Translations under genes and position numbers: made by a program | Notes under the pieces: generated by a model | Databases searched by the model: none | The model's input: only the letters and a program-made list of their open reading frames with translations | What the model was told of the DNA's origin: nothing | Assembly (NCBI RefSeq): GCF_026151205.1 | Contig: NC_087076.1 | Location: 1 to 64,000, forward strand | Source of the DNA: Bolinopsis microptera | Taxonomy: Eukaryota; Ctenophora; Tentaculata; Lobata; Bolinopsidae | Length of the DNA stretch: 64,000 bases | Reading direction: 5' to 3' | Shown: positions 1 through 10,592 of the stretch, piece by piece | Position numbering within the stretch: the stretch's first letter is position 1 | How the letters are laid out: the number at the start of each line of letters is the position of its first letter

Positions 1-469
1 TAAATTATTATAAGGATACTGATCATTGCAACCAAAGCTTGAAAGCTGTTTGAGATCAAGACATGAAATCTAATAAATATAATCAATAAATTCTAACATT
101 TATTACACGGCATTTTTAAAACATTCTTCAGTTGATAATGTTCTCACTGAGCAGTGGGAAACAAGAGCCTGAAGCATTATAGGTGTAGCCAAAAAATGAA
201 CGATCTACATTTTATAGTAACACAAAAACGGCAATAAGTTTAGTTCGTTGTTATAAAATTCAAAAGTACTGCATATTCCATTGAGAAATCCTTTTGGACA
301 TTTAATGCATCCAGATTAAGAAGATTAAGGACAGCGCGTGATAGTTCATTGTCGGTCACATGTGTTGATATCTGAGTTTAGCTTCCTCATTAAAGTTAAC
401 AATAATGTCGTATATCTTAACTTACGAGGGTTACTTAATACTTTGTATAGTTTACCAGAGTGACCCCAG
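1..469. other. AT-rich stretch, no gene seen
   Basis: AT-rich sequence with only very short open frames. I see no splice-supported exon, RNA gene or repeat here. Confidence 0.4.
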
Positions 470-759
470 CAGTGGCGTAACATTGCCTGTTGGCGCCCCC
501 CTGCCGAAAAAAGCGCCCCCCTGTTGGCGCCCCCTCCCCTTTTGGTGCCCCTCCCTAAAATTGAACAAATTAGGTGATTTTAAAGAATACGCCGGTAAAA
601 TCTCTAAAAAAGTGTGTATCTAGAGCAAAACGCGCAGTTTTGCTAGTACTTTAGTTAAGTTTTCGAAATTGTCCCACATTCAAACGACGATTTGGCGCCC
701 CCCCTAAGACGGCGCCCCCCTGCACAGCGGGGTCAGCAGGGCCTTTCGTTACGCCACTG
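470..759 (+). mobile_element. MITE copy 1 (CAGTGGCGTAAC terminal inverted repeats)
   Basis: A 290-bp non-coding element starts with CAGTGGCGTAAC and ends with its inverse, GTTACGCCACTG. Inside are C-rich stretches containing 'gttggcgccccc' and a stretch around 'ttgaacaaattaggtgatttt'. The same body occurs at 5653-5907 (inverted), 16921-17200 and 52202-52442 (inverted), so it is a dispersed family. It encodes nothing, so it must be non-autonomous. The terminal sequence and the 8-bp target duplications suggested by two other copies fit a hAT-like DNA transposon, but the superfamily is inferred. The flanks of this copy show no clear duplication. Confidence 0.8.
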
Positions 760-879
760 GAGTCAGTGGCAAATAGTCAGGCGTCCAGGAATTTAACACC
801 TAGTCAAAATTTGTTGATGACCGGTAAAAAAAGATTCTTGTGGAAAAAATATTCACATTAATTTAAAATTAAATCAAAA

Positions 880-955
880 TTGGTCGCTCTCAGGGCTAAC
901 GCGATGTTACATCATTCGAAGTTCGAATCGAGCGCATTCCTAGATTCCATGACTA
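880..955 (+). other. tRNA-like relic (possible SINE head)
   Basis: 'ggtcgctctcagggctaacg' resembles an A box, and 'agttcgaatcgagc' about 35 bp downstream resembles a B box. That spacing is typical of RNA polymerase III internal promoters. A clean cloverleaf cannot be drawn, so this is more likely a decayed tRNA-derived SINE head than a functional tRNA. Low certainty. Confidence 0.3.
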
Positions 956-2120
956 TTTCTTACCTATAAGATTGCTTGACTATTTTTTGCGCATTCAGAC
1001 ACCAAAAAACGCGCAGAAAACGCGAGCTATCCATTCCTCCTTCCTCAACATCCCGGAATATGAAAAAATAGTCATGTAAAATAGTCATTTGAAATAGTCA
1101 TGCAAAATTTCAGCTCTGATACGCTAAAATATCAAGTTAATCTTAAACAATCGACAATCTAATATGAATCCTCCCAATCCTCCCAGCCATATTAACTGGT
1201 GAACGGTGTAAATATAGAGCGGTATTTTAAAATGTAGCATTCAAAATTTTATGGATTCAAGTTGGCTCCTTTAGTCTAGATTCATTTAGAAAATTCTCGA
1301 AGTTCGAGTAATACAGTATTCTCAGGGTTTGGCGCTTAAGGAAGCTTCACATCCGAGACCGATTTCCACGAATCAATTTAATATTGTAGCTACAAGTCAA
1401 CAACAGTGCAAGTGGGAAGGAAGTGAATCTAGCCATTGCTACTATATCAGGGGAACTCGTGTGTTCTAGGCTTAAGCAAGTTTCACATCCTAGATCATCT
1501 AGAGTACAGTGCAGACAACCCCCTCCATTACACATCCCTATCCCGCTTTAAGTCCGAAGTTTATCAATGTTTATTGTCCAATATTGTATCTAACCTGGCA
1601 GAAGCAAGCTTCAGATCCAAAGTCAGGCCTTAAATGTCAACACAAGGTCGTAGCAACTTTCAGAGTAGCGAATCGTTCTGTTATTACTGTTCACACCTTT
1701 CTCTCTCTTTCGTGACAGAATACTTCTAACCGTGTTCACCTTTTCTAGCAATGACAAGCAAAGAAGGATAACCGATTGGACTGGGGAGGAGTGGAACATT
1801 GGCAGCACACTACCGTCCAATCGGTAAGTATTTATATTGTTTAGTTATTAGGTATTTATTTGGAATTGGTTTAATTTGGTGGTAAAGTTATTCTATTATG
1901 TAATAAAGTATTTTGTTTTACAGGTTTTGTACATACGACAAATACGGGTTTTATTGTTCAACTAGAGGCCATCTAACAGTGATAGCAGGAAGTCGGAAAA
2001 CGATCTACGCAACGACCTGACAGTGGCACTTTGTTTGTGTGTTATTTAGACTACAATTTAGAGACTAATTTAGAGACTAATTGAGAGACAGTTTTAGAGT
2101 TTTTTAGTCGAACTATAACT
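956..2120. other. no gene seen; small CCAAT-bearing hairpin
   Basis: No supported coding exon. The only structure noted is an inverted repeat, accgattgga at 1771-1780 against tccaatcggt at 1816-1825. It lies about 300 bp upstream of the Gag-like frame and could belong to that retroelement's leader, but nothing proves it. Confidence 0.4.
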
Positions 2121-2586
2121 ATGAGTCTTCGTGAGATACCAGTATTAGACAACAGCGCTGAGGACAGCGCTGACTACAGCACATGGAAGAAAAAAGTGCT
2201 AATATGGCATCTTGGCACCGCAGCATCAACGAAACAGCAAACTAGTAAGCTGATTATGAACATGAAAGGTAGACCACAGGAGGTCTCTATAAACATGACA
2301 TTAGAGATGCTAGGAGCAGAAGATGGAGTTGTTAAACTCATTGCCAAACTGGACAAACTGTATAAGAAGGACAGTACCTACCCAGTCTTTATTTAAGGCA
2401 ATAGATGATTTTGAGGGATACAGGAGAGGAGATGGAGAAGATATAGACAACTAAGGTATGTTGTTTTATATGCCACCAATCAGGTCATATGGTTGCTCAG
2501 TGTTCATTCAACACATTCTCACGAGATCAAAGACAAGAGGATGAGTTTCCCGGATCTGAGGATGCTGACCTTGGAAATACGGAATG
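2121..2586 (+). pseudogene. degenerate retrotransposon Gag with CCHC zinc knuckle
   Basis: The first frame (2121-2393) encodes about 90 residues beginning MSLREIPVLD. It contains an 'ADYSTWKKKVLIWHLGT' stretch and ends in 'VVKLIAKLDKLYKKD', a pattern seen in Gag-type proteins of retrotransposons in aquatic animals. The frame then breaks near 2375-2395. In another frame 'DDFEGYRRGDGEDI' follows, and at about 2455-2500 there is a zinc knuckle with the spacing C-x2-C-x4-H-x4-C (CFICHQSGHMVAQC). This is what I see; assignment to an LTR retrotransposon is family knowledge. No protease, reverse transcriptase or integrase follows and no paired LTRs were found, so this is a lone broken remnant. Confidence 0.6.
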
Positions 2587-4090
2587 ATCGAGCTGGCAAT
2601 ACATAAAAAACCTTTGTTCAGATTAGATTTGAAAAGTATCTTGATTGAAAAACAAGAAGGCAATCAAATGACTGTTTTGTGTCGTTTAATGTATGAGTCA
2701 AGAGCGTTTGGTCAAACAAAAGTCAATGTTTCTATTTTAGGAATTGTGAGTTTATTCAGCTTTATGTTTTGTAATTTGTTATGTGTCGTGTTTTAAGTTT
2801 TTATCGCATTTTATTGTCGGATTCTATGATAATAAATATAGAAATGAGTCGAATATTTATTATAAGATCAATTATGTCTGTTTATAAGAAATAAGAGTAA
2901 TATTCAGTATGTAAATTCAGTTCCATGATTTGTAGATCGTGTTTTAGTCGTTTTTTACGAGTTAATTGCTGAGCAATGTCAGGAGTATATATTATTTCGT
3001 CTCGTCAGTTTTTATTTTAAGTTTGTATATATCATTTTAATTTGCAAAAGAATGTGGTCCCAGGTAAACATAATAATATATCTGCGTATATAATATGTTT
3101 GTAGCTAATTTAGGGAGCTAATCTACTTTGCCGAGTTGTTCTTTTAGTATTTATCTCAATTATTTACTCGTTTTATGGGGACGTTTTTAGTTTTTGAGCT
3201 GGATATTATAACCTCTCGGTGAGTTTTTTTTTTAGAACAAAGGATTTTCTGTGTTGCTAGTAGTTTTGAGCTCGTAGGTGTAGAAAGTACTTATAGTGTT
3301 AGCATTTGAAAATGCGCGCGCGCGCGTGGCATTTATATTTTAGCGGGGTTTTGTTATGTTTTTCTCTGTAATAAGTTCTGAACAGTTTCGTCTCGATAGG
3401 TCAATCATGCTGATGAGAGTCAAATCTTAGAACTCGATCTTCTGAATTATTAAGAAGAATAGCATGGAAATGTCTGTGGGCTAGGACGTATAGTTCTTTT
3501 AAAAAATATTTCCTTGCGTTTCAAATAAATTAAAGAATTCTCAGAAATTTTTTATTTAATTTCAAAATTTGCAATTGCATATTCATCTGGTAATTATTCT
3601 AATGGATACGTTAAGCATTTCAAACTAATCTTGACCTGGGAGAAGAGCTGACCAGTGACAAGTCGGCCGCAAAGCGGCCGAAAAATATATAGCCTTTTTT
3701 TCTTCCCAAAATGGATTCCTAGTCATATTTAAAATTTATTCCACTGGGAGAGTGACTGATAATGATTCAATCAACCAAAGAATAGTGTTGCTTTGTTTAA
3801 CGCCCTTCCATCCCTGTCATACTATATATTTCTTGTTTTCCATAGGATGTTATATTTTCCAAGCCTTCTCAGTGGTACATTTTACTTTGTCCCTTTTTCA
3901 TACCCTACGTCTCCCCCTTCAGATTGGGAATGATGTCCAAACGCGACAATTTTTCAATCCCAAGATTATCATTTTCAGATGTGAGTTTCTAAGAAAAAGG
4001 AGCTTATAATTTTATGCCCAGAGTTAGACAATTAACATAATTAAACAATCACAACATGACAGCAAAACGACTCATGAATTATGTCCATAT
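2587..4090. other. AT-rich non-coding stretch
   Basis: Open frames here are short and have low-complexity AT-driven composition. A (CG)n run lies near 3315-3326 and a short palindrome 'cggccgcaaagcggccg' near 3664-3680. No gene is supported. Confidence 0.4.
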
Positions 4091-4092
4091 AT

Positions 4093-4850
4093 TAATTACT
4101 AGTGTAACCCGGCCTACGGCCGGGATTTCACTGCCGCAGTTAAAAAGGGTAGGAGTAATTACCCGCTGAGTCAAAACCCGCATTAGGTGACCCAATAGTT
4201 TCTTAAACAATAATCTCATAATCAGTTATTTCTTGTGGATAATTAAGTCATTATTAGCCATGAGGCACCACACTCCATGATCATAAGGTCTGAACACCGA
4301 GTATTACACCTCATCACTCCCGTCTTGAACCGCTTTCTATTTTTATTTAAATCGTTATAGAAATTAACCCTTGTTAACTCCGCACCACACCCGCATATTA
4401 TATTTGAAAACACGCATAACATTGTCGTATGAACTCTCTCTCTCTCTCTCTCTCTGCAGTCCAAACAGACCCCAAACACTAACAGTCCCCCCTCCCCTAA
4501 TAAGCTTAAGGTATAACATTACAGCGGATCTTCCGGGCTAATCCAATTATGACGCAGCTATAACATATTACACAGTAATGAGAGAGAGAGAGAGCAAGCC
4601 CCGTAACTCTTGCCGTTCTGCTCACGCAATTTTATGTAACATTTGTGGTACAAAACCATCAATTAAACCACTTACCATCGGCCGATTTAAAAAAAAATTT
4701 CCTATGGGCTTCATCAGAGTTTTGTCGACACTATACCGAAAAAATCAGTCCCGTAACTCTTACCGTTTTTTTTGTATAACCGACCGGAAATTACACACGG
4801 ACAGACAGACAGACAGACACACACACACACACACATTCTGGTGTTATTAA
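4093..4850. repeat. microsatellite-rich segment, possible old transposon
   Basis: The segment begins with the palindromic 'cccggcctacggccggg'. It holds a (CT)n run at about 4432-4455, a (GA)n run at about 4578-4594, two imperfect copies of 'cccgtaactcttgccgtt' (about 4600 and 4750), and an (AGAC)n-(AC)n tract at about 4799-4834. The direct repeats and tracts suggest a decayed mobile element, but no terminal repeats or target duplication are visible. Confidence 0.35.
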
Positions 4851-5652
4851 GGTGATAGAAAACCCATAATTGTGTAGAGTGGACCGTGGCCGTAAAACTG
4901 AGAACTTCTATTAAGATATAACTAGCAGGAACCCGTCTAGCCCTAAAGTGGTGTCAAGAGACGACAATATTTATTTATTATGCGATTAGGTAAAACAAAA
5001 TTTAAGTAAAACAAAATTTAAATTTTATTGCCATTACAATGAATAATGATATCATAATAAATATAAGTAGACATCCGATAATAAACTTGTTACATCCAGT
5101 ACAACCCAAGATGTCAGCCGACGCGACTTACAAAATAAAGAAAGCTAGCATGTTATGTTCATTGTTCATAGTTTTTCTAACGAGCATGCTTAGCACTTAG
5201 GCTGTACGGAAATAGCTTTAGTTCTTCGTCATATTAAAAACTTTACATCATTTTTGAGATACAAAAATAAATTTTAAAATAAATAACTCTTTTGCTGTTT
5301 AGGCGCGGCACCGCGCTTGACCCACATGCTATACAGTGTGTAGCAACACAGCGCTGAAAACAGAAGCTGAATGAGCTATAACATATAAGCGGTGCGTGCG
5401 CCGCGTCTAAACCTAAAACCATAAACTTTAAATATTGTCAAGATATTAAACGAGTTTTGCAAAATAATATAGCATGCTGACTTCGTAGGATATTACAATA
5501 TGTGAAACAATTACAATTGTGAAATTTCCAAGTTCTTATACCTTGGCCAATTTGTAAAGGTACTGAAGGGTACCTTTAAAATATTCCAGTTTGTGGTAGG
5601 GTTCCTCCACATCCAACAGGAAACATGGAATGAGTGATGGATGAGTCGAGGG
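4851..5652. other. no gene seen
   Basis: AT-rich sequence with short open frames only; no splice-supported coding segment or repeat family recognised. Confidence 0.4.
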
Positions 5653-5907
5653 CAGTGGCGTAAAGAAGGGCCCCGCTGACCCCGCTGTGCAGGGGGGCGC
5701 CGTCTTAGGGGGGCGCCAAATCGTCGTTTGAATGTGGGACAATTTCGAAAACTTAACTAAAGTACTAGCAAAACTGCGCGTTTTGCTCTAGATACACACT
5801 TTTTTAGAGATTTTACCGGCGTATCCTCTAAAATCACCTAATTTGTTCAATTTTAGGGAGAGGCACCATAAAGGGAGGGGGCGCCAACAGGCAACGTTAT
5901 GCCACTG
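5653..5907 (-). mobile_element. MITE copy 2 (inverted orientation)
   Basis: Inverted relative to the copy at 470-759, starting CAGTGGCGTAA and ending GTTATGCCACTG. The 8 bp before it (gtcgaggg) and after it (gatgaggg) match at 6 of 8 positions. That is consistent with an aged 8-bp target-site duplication and hence a hAT-like origin. Confidence 0.75.
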
Positions 5908-7969
5908 GATGAGGGGGCTCAAGTCAGGTGTTCCTGTCAAAAGATCTGTAATTACATTGTTGATTATGAACCAAAAGTTTATTTATACCCACAATCAATA
6001 AATTACAAATCCAAATATTCATATATAAGTAATGCAATACTAAATCGGTGAAATTGCATTTACGAAAGGTATCTCGACAATATAACATTGAAGTATTAGA
6101 AATGGAACTTTATTATTATACAGCACTTTACAGTAGTGTAATAAACAATATTGAAACGAAATGAGGTATTTATATCCCGCTCACATGATAAACCGACAAC
6201 ACATGGAAGGTGGTTAACCATGTCAGAGCGGCTGACTGTGAGTGATGTGAGCAAATGTGTAAAAATGAACAAGAATATAACTCAATATAAGAGGCTAGGA
6301 CAAAATTAGAATAATATTAAACCAAATTAATTGAAATTAAACCAGAGAAGGCAAGAACTTGAGAAAAGGACGATACACTAACCGTACAAAAACTTAAATG
6401 ACTTCCAGAGAAGTGTTAATGAAAATTTTACGGTAGCGCTCGATTTCTTTCATATAATAAATTTCTCTCATAAATTTTCAAAGCAAAAAAAATATTTTTT
6501 CTTCCGCTTTCAAATTTTTTCAAACGTTAAAAACTATCAAATAGTATTATTGATAGTTTTTTTTGCGACAAAAATCTTTTTGGGAGGTTCTTTAAAATTT
6601 TTACCGGGTTACTTCTTGTGTATGCTTATTATATCAATATAACTTACTGCCAACTGCGGCATATTAAAATGTATTAGAAACCAAAATATCTAATTTTTTA
6701 CTTTTAGTTTAATTGACGATGTCAGATGTAAATTCATCACAGCTCGGCGAGGCCCAGTAGCGTATTTCGCCGATCTAGTGGTTAATTGCGAGAAGCATAA
6801 TTGAGTGCGCGGCGCGGCCCAGTAACGCATCGCGCTACAAACTTTAAGTTAACTTAATTTTTACGAAGCAGATACGCCATTTTAATTTGACTCGTTTAAA
6901 TTTCTTTAAAGTATGAAGTAGTGCGCCGCTTTCTTCAAGAAGGCAAGTGCTACGAAACAGCGCGCAGCCGGGCAAGTACATTAACAATGTACAACATTTT
7001 AATGCATGCAGCATATATTTGATTGACGTTGTCAACCCTTCCAGATCGTTGCTCTTGCGCGGCGCGTCGAAGCGGCAAAATCCTCCAATGCATATATGAT
7101 ATATTCTCCGCGCGCAGAGCAGTAATAGTCTCGTCGCCTTGTTATCCTCCGCATACGTTTGCACGATTTGACGATTGCATGCATTGATTGAATTATACCT
7201 TCAAATGCGCTGCGCCAAGCATACAATTTGAATTCTATGGCAATTGATTTGAATAAGAAGCGATTTCCGGGATCTTAATCATGTGTTATATATATATATA
7301 TATATATAAATATATTTCGTTGCTATACTCCTACACATTAAAAGTCGGTGTTGATTAGATCTTCAAATAGTTCTTTGCATCATTTTATTAAACATCGTTA
7401 TCTGAGATAAAATTGTTCTAAAAGCAACTGGAATATACACAAATCTTTAAAATAACTTACAAACTAGGAAAGGAAAACAAGTCTTAGGAAGACGTACAAA
7501 ACTATGTGACTCAAAACGGTACAAAACTAAAAAATACTGAGTAATAATCAAACAAAAAGAATGGCTGAGTACATTTTATTTCAGTTTTAATACTTTCAAC
7601 ACTACTATATAACAAATAATTTTAGGCATGGCTACCGATGAGTAATCCGTTGGAGTAAAGTCTGCCGGTGTCCTGGGTGTGATGGATCTGAGTTAGATGG
7701 CAGGTTGTGGAGGTGGTAATCGTTTCTTCCTATTGCCCTAGTAGTCTTGTACTGCCAGGGCTCCTGCGGTCTGGTACGAGGTTAGTTTAATTGTTAGAGA
7801 TCTAGTGATGTTTGAAATTTGTTAACTCCTTTTAGCTACTTCTCCCTTAGATAAGTATTGCATTCTTTTTTCTGCTATACAGTTCTTTACGACAACTCTG
7901 TTCATTATAATTCAAATTTTTTCACTCTGAACTATAAATCTCTGGCCTATTGACTGTTTCAGATCCAGA
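5908..7969. other. no gene; GC-rich dispersed repeat and AT microsatellite
   Basis: No coding exon is supported. The stretch 6738-6845 ('cggcgaggcccagtagcg', later 'cggcgcggcccagtaacgca') recurs in the same orientation at about 54105-54195, so it is a dispersed repeat. A (TA)n run lies at about 7288-7310. Just upstream of 7970 the sequence does not read as reverse transcriptase, consistent with 5' truncation of the LINE that follows. Confidence 0.45.
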
Positions 7970-9586
7970 TTGCTAGGGTTTATAACGGTGCCACTGAAAC
8001 ATCCTGCTGTTGATCTCTTATCCGGATCACCCAGTCTCCTCCCGATCCTCTTTACATTCCCAAGTATATTTAAAACTGGTAAAGTTATTCCTATTTACAA
8101 GAAAGACAATAAGGAATGCATTGAAAATTATCGGCCTGTATCAATATTACCTTTATTTGGAAAAATCTTTGAGAAGATCATTTACAAACGCCTTTATAAT
8201 TTCTTCACATCTAAAGGTGTACTAACAGACTCACAGTTTGGATTTAGAAAAGGCCATTCTACCACTCATGCTCTACACAAATCTATAGACTCCGTTACAA
8301 AGTCTCTGGCTAGCAATAAACATGTATTGGGCATATTCATTGACTTGAGCAAAGCCTTTGACACCCTTGATCACAATATTCTTCTAAGCAAGTTAAATTC
8401 CTACGGTATTAGGGGTTCAGCACTTACCTTACTTAAAAGCTATTTGACTAACAGAAAGCAGTATGTTATGTATAACGATGTACCATCAGTAACAATGGAC
8501 GTGAAATTTGGAGTACCACAAGGGTCAATTCTTGGGCCACTACTCTTCCTACTGTATATGAACGATATAGTAAACTGTTTTTCAGACAGTGAGGTGAAAT
8601 TTGTACTTTATGCTGATGACACTAATATCTTCATATCAGGACCATCTAGAGAAGCAACATATAAAAAAGCCAACTTAGTACTTAAACATGTCTCGATTTA
8701 CATGAAATGTAATCTACTTCATATCAACATGTCCAAATGCTGCTACATACATTTTAAACCTGCCTCTGAATATGATGACACCTGTGCGCGGACTAGACCA
8801 TTTGCTAACCTGCTAGATGAATCTAGATCAATATTCATCGATGGTAAGGTTATTACTAAAGTCAAGGATACCAAATTCTTAGGTGTTGTTATAGATAGTA
8901 AGCTAAACTGGATTGCCCACATGCACTACATCCGTAAAAAGCTGCGGACCATGACTGGTGCAATCTGTAGAATCCGGCACTCTATACCTGCTGAACTATA
9001 CTTGAAAATATATAATGCTCTTTTTGAATCACATCTCAGTTATGGTATAAGTGTATGGGGTGTTGTCATCAAGGAACGGTCCAATGACAGTCTTTTTATC
9101 ACTCAGAAGCACTGTATAAGGATCCTTTTTGGTGATCTCGACTCATATCTAGATAAACAATCAACATGTGCAAGAACTAGACCATATGGTATGCAAAGAT
9201 TAGGCCATAAACATTTTGAAAAGGAGCATACAAAACCCATTTTTAATAGACTAAAAATTCTTACAGTTCAAAACTTGTTCAAGTACCATTGCATTTCAGA
9301 ATTCTCTAAGATTATCAAGTACCACTGCCCATACTCCCTTTATGAGGCCATCAACATTTCAAACCGTACAACGAGTTTAACGGTTATTCTTCTTAATAAA
9401 TCAAATACTTTTTTGTTCACTGCAGCCAAGCTTTGGAACACTGTTCATAAAAAAATTCTAACCTCAAGCAATTGCCTAGAAACTTCCATTAACTTGATAA
9501 AATTGAGAACCAAGGCACTATTATTACAAGTACAGGCTGCTGATTTAAAAGATACTTGGAATCCAAACAATTTTAAATTGCAGTAA
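7970..9586 (+). CDS. LINE reverse transcriptase, 5'-truncated (LINE A)
   Basis: An open frame of 538 codons that lacks an ATG at its 5' end (first codon TTG). It enters inside the fingers region with 'GKVIPIYKKD' and 'NYRPVSILPLFGKIFEK', then 'DSQFGFRKGHSTTHAL', motif A 'FIDLSKAFDTLDH', 'GVPQGSILGPLLF', the catalytic YADDT at 8609-8623, and the thumb plus a C-terminal domain ending 'WNPNNF'. The motif-A and YADD aspartates are intact. Motif order fits a non-LTR retrotransposon of the Jockey/CR1 group. The endonuclease domain is absent upstream, as expected from incomplete reverse transcription. A broken relative lies at 15858-16230. Family assignment is from motifs alone. Confidence 0.9.
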   Translation: MLGFITVPLKHPAVDLLSGSPSLLPILFTFPSIFKTGKVIPIYKKDNKECIENYRPVSILPLFGKIFEKIIYKRLYNFFTSKGVLTDSQFGFRKGHSTTHALHKSIDSVTKSLASNKHVLGIFIDLSKAFDTLDHNILLSKLNSYGIRGSALTLLKSYLTNRKQYVMYNDVPSVTMDVKFGVPQGSILGPLLFLLYMNDIVNCFSDSEVKFVLYADDTNIFISGPSREATYKKANLVLKHVSIYMKCNLLHINMSKCCYIHFKPASEYDDTCARTRPFANLLDESRSIFIDGKVITKVKDTKFLGVVIDSKLNWIAHMHYIRKKLRTMTGAICRIRHSIPAELYLKIYNALFESHLSYGISVWGVVIKERSNDSLFITQKHCIRILFGDLDSYLDKQSTCARTRPYGMQRLGHKHFEKEHTKPIFNRLKILTVQNLFKYHCISEFSKIIKYHCPYSLYEAINISNRTTSLTVILLNKSNTFLFTAAKLWNTVHKKILTSSNCLETSINLIKLRTKALLLQVQAADLKDTWNPNNFKLQ

Positions 9587-10178
9587 TCTATTCTTATCGC
9601 AGCAGCACACACTTAGCACACTTAATATTACTATCATGATTGTATCATAGACTGAAAAGCTCTCAGATCAATTTTGGGCGTTTTTAACCACTTGTTGTAA
9701 TGTTTTTAATTATTTAATATCTTAACTTAACTAAATTTTTATTCAGATCGAATTAACAAATAATATTTGATAATTTATTTGATAGTTTAGTCTGATATTG
9801 ATATTGACTATATTGATATTGTTATTATTGAATGAAGTTAACTCCAGACGTACATAATGTTACTTCTTTTAACAAAGGGACTTGGAGTATAAACGACCAA
9901 GTTAGCATACATTTTCAACCAACCAAGAATTCTGGAGGCAAAGGTGGGTGCGTAAACTTTATGGTCTGTACTCTCCGATCCTGTATCACCCAGGATTCTT
10001 TTCGACGTTTTTGGTAAAAGGTATATACCTTCTAGTCAATCTCTTGCTACTCCAAGTCCCCCAAGATTTCTAAACTAAAGTTCGTCCTAGTTATATTATA
10101 TTATATAAAATATATTTTTTGTTTGCTGTAACTGATACTAAATAAAATTGTTGTTTTCCTCCCACACTTCACAACAAG
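9587..10178. other. LINE A 3' region and spacer to LINE B
   Basis: AT-rich sequence that probably contains the 3' untranslated region of LINE A and the 5' leader of the next LINE. No poly-A tail or target duplication was identified, so the boundary between the two elements is not resolved. Confidence 0.35.
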
Positions 10179-10592
10179 ATGCCAACACTGCCCGCCAACT
10201 TCCTCGCCTTACTGCAAAACCTATCTCTTGAAGTAAAGCAACACATGCATACCCTCCTCACTCAGAGTATCCTGGACAGTCTGAAAGAGGAAAAGCTTGC
10301 TTCTAAAATAAAACGGTTAGATGAAAAGAAGAAGGAAAAGAAAACGAAGAAGGAAACTACTGTTCAAAATGTCTCATATACCCCACATGCGCTCGTAGAG
10401 CACGTCCCAGTCCTCCCTGGAATGGATGAAAGTTTATTCCAGGAAATCACAGAAGAACTAGATTCAATGAATCTTGAAGGCAAATCTAAAAAAGTCCACA
10501 CCTTATGGCTAAGCCCTTCATCAGAAGACTACTGCTTTGGTAACATAGTTAACAAGCCACATCCCATCAACAAAACGGTGGTGGTGTTCTGA
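10179..10592 (+). CDS. lysine-rich ORF at the 5' side of LINE B
   Basis: A 137-codon frame starting with ATG at 10179. Residues about 30-65 are strongly charged, with lysine clusters such as 'DEKKKEKKTKKE'. It overlaps the start of the LINE B open frame (10553) in a different frame. Its end, near 'LWLSPSSEDYCFGN', lies where the first third of the endonuclease domain should be ('TWL..' region). It may be an ORF1-type nucleic-acid-binding protein fused by decay or frameshift to an endonuclease remnant. No named domain is recognised. Confidence 0.4.
   Translation: MPTLPANFLALLQNLSLEVKQHMHTLLTQSILDSLKEEKLASKIKRLDEKKKEKKTKKETTVQNVSYTPHALVEHVPVLPGMDESLFQEITEELDSMNLEGKSKKVHTLWLSPSSEDYCFGNIVNKPHPINKTVVVF

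Noticed and set aside
880-955. Functional tRNA gene
   Set aside because: A- and B-box-like sequences are present, but the stems do not pair into a cloverleaf.
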